From the NCBI GenBank assembly GCA_964007475.1, contig OZ023274.1, positions 93,209,213 through 93,273,212 on the forward strand: 64,000 nt of DNA, written 5' to 3'. The notes below the pieces were generated by a model, which had not been told where the DNA came from, searched no databases, and saw only the letters and a program-made list of their open reading frames with translations. Each line of letters begins with the position of its first letter. The stretch's first letter is position 1. The position numbers and the translations under genes were made by a program. Origin of the DNA: Hybos culiciformis. Lineage: Eukaryota > Arthropoda > Insecta > Diptera > Hybotidae. Of the stretch, positions 59,350-64,000 are shown one piece after another.

Positions 59350-62300
59350 TATATATTCACTAACTTTTATTCAGGTAGAAATTATATTCAACAAAATAAA
59401 TCATTTATGATTTTTTTTTATAAATTATAAAATTCCTAAAAATTCACAATTTATAATCTATATTATTTTCAAGGAAAATTTATTTTTAATTAACCATTTA
59501 AGGTTATCCTAAATTCTAATCGTAATTGAGAAAATCTTTTTTTTTATATATGTAGTATATTCGAAAGTATATTTTTAATAATTCTGAAACATTTAAATCA
59601 AAATGAATTGAATACCGTAATTTAGTAGTGACGATAAATACTAACAATTCTCATTAAAATCCTTGTGGAAATCCTGTTTCAAATTTATGCATACAAAAAA
59701 ATTTTTCTTTTTTTAAATTTAATTTGATTTATATTTGATTTATATTTTTACCCTTTCTATAGAATTCAGTTATTTTCCTTTTTCGTCGTAAGTAACATAT
59801 CTGGACACTCTAAAAAATAATTCAGAATTTTTCTCAAAATATTATAAAGTTAATTCTAATTTTTGCATAAGTTCTAAAAGCTCTCATTCCTATGTCAAAA
59901 AAATAATACATGAAAATACTGTAAGCTTGAATTTTTGACAAAAAGTAATTTATAAAAAAAATTATTAAAAAAATATTTGAAACATTAATTTTTATTATAC
60001 ATATCAAAAAATATGCAGAAAATAGAGCTGCCACAGCTATCTGTCAGAAATAGAGAAAATCTTGAATATCTATTCTACTTTTTATTCCTAAAAATTATCT
60101 TTAAGTAGTATAGTCCCTTCCTAACTATATGTTAAACGTAAAATTAAAAGTACGTGTATAATTATAATGTAATCTTCAATTGAGAGTGTTTTTGAAGTTG
60201 ATATAAAATTTATATATTTTCTAACTCAATTTTAATTGAATTCAATAAATCTTTCTATGCTACAATTTGAATTATTTTTTTCACTGCATAAAGCATAATA
60301 TATTTTTCTTTAACTAGAAGTAATATGTTTGCTAAAGAATAAATTTATAACATTGAATGAGAAAAATAGATTTTTGTATGAACAAAATTTAATGTAAGTG
60401 AATGTGTTTAATATATTTTTTTTATTATTATTAATGCAATATAATAAATGAAATAATATATTATTTAATATTTGTATGAAAAAGTTTTGAATTTTCAAAT
60501 TGAAAAGTCTTTTTTGAAAAATTGAAAAAAAAATTTTTTAAACTTTTTATTATACCAATTATGTACTTTAATTACTTGAAAACATTGTGTATATGTTTTG
60601 TTTATTTTATTTATGTTATACACATTTAAATTAAAATAGAAGTTTAATGTTATTATGTATTGCATTATCGCCTGACGAACTAAATTATTAGGTGAACTGT
60701 GTACTTTGCTTCACATGGAGTTTATAAAATGAACTATTCTTCTTGTTCTACTAAACGATTTACTAACTAGGGCTATGATTTATCCTCTATCACGGTTCAG
60801 ATTGTCAAAGCTTCAAAAACTCAAACTAATATTCGTACATAGTGCATAATTCAAAAATTTTAAAATAAAATTAAAGGATAATCAGATAGGTTTTAAATAT
60901 AAAGGTATTTCCTATATATAAATATCAAATAAAAAATACATTATAAATTAAGAAATAACAATTGAATTTTTAGATGTAAGAAGAAGAAATAATTTCAAAC
61001 TCTAAATATATTATAAAAAATAAATGTAATATAATATTTTGAATAAATAAATAAATTAAATGATCTTTAAGCATGTGTATATTGTGCATTTTATTAAATA
61101 TTGAAAAAAGTATAATAATTTTTATTTCAGGTAAAAAAAATTCTCTCTTGTCCTAAGTACCCACTTTTATTAAATTTACGAAAAATTTATAATAATTTTT
61201 ATTTAAGGTAATAAAATGTATGATTTTTATGGATTTCAAATGGTACATATAAATTCATTATTATTCAAATTTAGCCATGTGTAAGTTACATGAAAATATA
61301 ATAATAAGTTACTTGCATTGAAAATTTCATTTAATAATATATAAATTCAAATTTAGTAGTTGCTCAGATGTTTTTTTAATTTTTATTTTTTCAATCTAGG
61401 TCAGCTAATAATTTAACATTTTAATAATTTATATTTTATATTGAAATCAGAAACCATTTAATAGGCTGCTCAAGATGAATATAAACTTGCGTAGTCTAAT
61501 TCATTTTTCGTTATCTGAAGGTATTTAAAAACAAAAAATCCGCTATATTTATATTGGGATCTAAGCCTCTTTTTAAATGGTTAGCTTAAATATTTCGTTA
61601 ACTAAAATTGTGAAGTTGAAAATTTTTTGTTAAGCTTTGGCAACCTGTAATGGAACATCAATGTGAATAAATGTATAAGCATTTTAATTCCTTGTGTCCA
61701 TGTATTTTATATATTCTTCTCTACCGAAATCATAATCAAAAATCCTTTATTCATCATTAAACTACATAAGGAAACAATATAAATTTTCTTTTTAAATAAA
61801 TAATAAACTTAATTTGAAGATAAATAAAGAAAAAGGATATAATTTCCAACTAAGAGTTCTTCGTTCAACAAAAAAAAAAATTAATTCCTTTATATTTGTT
61901 TGCCAAAAAAGCTTTTAACTGGTTATATTGGAAAAAGGCAATTACCAAACAATAAAAACATATAAAATTACAGAATTTGTAAATATTTCAAAAAAAAAGA
62001 GAAAAACATGGAAGTAATAAATTTTAATTTTGCAAATAAAAAAAACTTGAAAAAAGATATAACATAAAGTGTTAAACGTCATTTTTCATCTTACATGGTA
62101 TATTTTCCTAACAAGAAGTAAAAATCAATTTTAATATTTTTTGTAATAAATTTTCCAAAAACGAATATTTATTTTCTATAAGTTAAATTTCAATCCTATC
62201 AGTATTAAGAAGTTAATTTCCAGTCGTAATTAGTTAGATTTTCTCATACTGGTAACAATTTTTTTATTTTATTTTTTTTGATTTTATGAGTATAACATTA

Positions 62301-64000
62301 TTAATTTTAGATTTAACTCATAAGCCCTATTAAAAATTTTCTCATTTCTGTCTTCAAGAATATTATCTTCATCATATTTTAAAACACCTGATGTATTTTA
62401 TTTTTCTCAACTTTATGCAAATGAGATTATCTTTGTATGAAAAATGGATTTCAATATGCTTTATTTAAGGTATAAGACTAGAAGATCTCTTCAAAATTCT
62501 TAAGTGAATTTAAATTTTAATCATAATATTTTTAAGATCCTGTAAGTATGTACATATATAATCTAAATGAAAATGAAAATTTTTACTGCGCTTATTTATT
62601 TAAGAATCTGTTTCTTATATACATATAATTATATACATAAAAATTTCCGTCATAAATTAACTATTAAAAATTTATTAACACAACCTTCAAAAATATTTTT
62701 TTATATCAAAAGAAATCTTGTACAGAAAGCTTTTTAAATTCGCATTAAAAAAAAAAATCTTAAACAATATTTAAATATAAGTATAAATATATATTTTATT
62801 GGATGAATTTTATCTTCATCCTAACCACATTATTTGCAATTCTTATTTATTTTTTTTTTTGGTAATAAAAATTTTAACTGACATACCGGTGACTCTGGAG
62901 GCAAATAAAAAAGTCTTTTTGACTACATGATTAAATACAATAAAATGTTTAAAAAGAAATTATTATTTTTTTTTTATTTGTTATGAACTTAAATAATTTT
63001 CATTTTATAATGCTTATTAATTTTTTTTTTTTTATTCATTCACAGAAAGTTTTAGTTCACAATGTTCTGCTGAGATGACAGTGACCCTTGAAATAAGGAA
63101 AAATATATCAAGGATTCTGAATTAAAAATAGTTCGTATCTATAAGATTTAAAATATAACATTAAGTTATAAGATAAGATACTAATTTTCGGTATCACCCG
63201 TTTTTATCGTTCACCAATTGATCGTCTCAATACGACCGTCGTCATTTAATTAAATTTCAAAGTCTTATTGAAAAAAAAAAATCTTAAAATGTTTTATCAG
63301 AATAGAGTATGGAAACATTAACCTAACTGGCGAAGGTGATGAGTTATAATTGTCTGAGCTTCATTATATTTTCCTTTTTTTTTGACAATGAAGCAAAAAT
63401 ACACATACTCTGTACCATTTCATTCTACTTAATCGTTCAATATTATCATTTTTAAATAAAATACAAAATTACACAAAAAAAAAAGTAATGAAAATAAATT
63501 TTTTATTACATAAGAATTAAAAAAATAAAATAAAAAATAACATATAGTTTATTAAAGATTTATATAATAAAATTTTAGGTCGATTTTAATACTTAATTGT
63601 CGAATAAAAAATCATGTTCAAATAAATTATTTTAATATCTTTGGGCTAAAAAAAATTATGGCAAGCTGTTATTTTTGGGAATTCATTACCCTGCTATTTT
63701 AAACATATTTTCCATGTAGTATACCTAAACCTGCTAATTTGATAATTTCGAATTTTTTTTTTTTTGTAATCATAAAAAAGACATAAATTTTTTTATTAAA
63801 ATAGGTGTCGAATTAAATGTTTGAGCTTGGGATGAAAAAAATAAAATATCAAAAGTTATAAAAAATAATATAATAATAATAAAAGGAAGAAAAATCGTAT
63901 TTTAAAGACTCATAAGTGACCAGAAATTCAATTTTAATTTATAATCATTTATAAGTATATCCTTAAATTTTTTTTTAAGAAATAATAGAAAAGTTAACAG
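59350..64000. other. AT-rich intergenic DNA to the window end
   Basis: No coding, RNA or transposon feature except one copy of the dispersed repeat at 59996-60050. Open frames on the minus strand near 59.8-60.5 kb are AT-driven. Confidence 0.65.
59996..60050 (+). repeat. dispersed repeat, module B copy
   Basis: TATACATATCAAAAAATATG, then CAGAAAATAGAGCTGCCACA and GCTATCTGTC, matching 51563-51620 and 15-72 with scattered substitutions. Confidence 0.55.

Overview
This window is very AT-rich (roughly four fifths A+T by eye) eukaryotic DNA. The organism is most likely an insect. The support is short introns of about 50-70 bp with GT..AG borders, remnants of msps, Atg1 and WNK genes, a non-LTR retrotransposon with an insect-like layout (PHD-finger ORF1; endonuclease plus reverse transcriptase ORF2), and several non-autonomous DNA transposons. 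I could not fix the order or species. I found no intact host gene, no rRNA or tRNA gene and no CRISPR array. One assembly gap of 200 N lies at 6525-6724.

Layout. 1-5659: AT-rich intergenic DNA with a slightly GC-richer patch at about 4980-5430. 5660-6298: a GC-rich foldback transposon made of many palindromic copies of one motif, flanked by a 9-bp target duplication. 6725-8109: one arm of a large inverted duplication; the other arm is at 55071-56411, about 47 kb away, and the left arm ends exactly at the gap. 8110-36845: mostly featureless AT-rich DNA holding a nest of palindromic MITE-like elements (17945-18868) and another MITE (32648-32901). 36846-39130: a minisatellite, a hAT relic, an unidentified open frame and more MITEs.

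The centre (39890-52072) is a run of broken host exons on the + strand. It starts with a 5'- and 3'-truncated copy of msps/XMAP215/CKAP5 covering the end of TOG2, TOG3, TOG4 and the start of TOG5. One msps exon is hit twice, 13 bp apart: by a 665-bp hAT derivative (perfect 8-bp target duplication) and by a 4.9-kb LINE-containing insertion. The same copy has a 2-bp frameshift in TOG4. Next come an Atg1/ULK remnant with a 26-bp tandem duplication, a WNK-kinase exon with two frameshifts, and an unidentified exon with one frameshift. Splice sites survive in all of these, so they are DNA-level copies and not processed retrocopies.

52073-64000 holds further hAT/MITE elements (53399-53889 with a perfect TSD; 58882-59349), hairpin-rich GC islands (54293-55060), the second arm of the inverted duplication, and AT-rich DNA.

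Nothing here looks like a working gene system. The most informative biology is the decay itself: a TE-rich, gene-poor segment collecting degraded copies of unrelated conserved genes, as expected for heterochromatin, a Y/W, B or germline-restricted chromosome. That last point is inference; the sequence alone cannot separate it from uncorrected long-read indels combined with polymorphic TE insertions.
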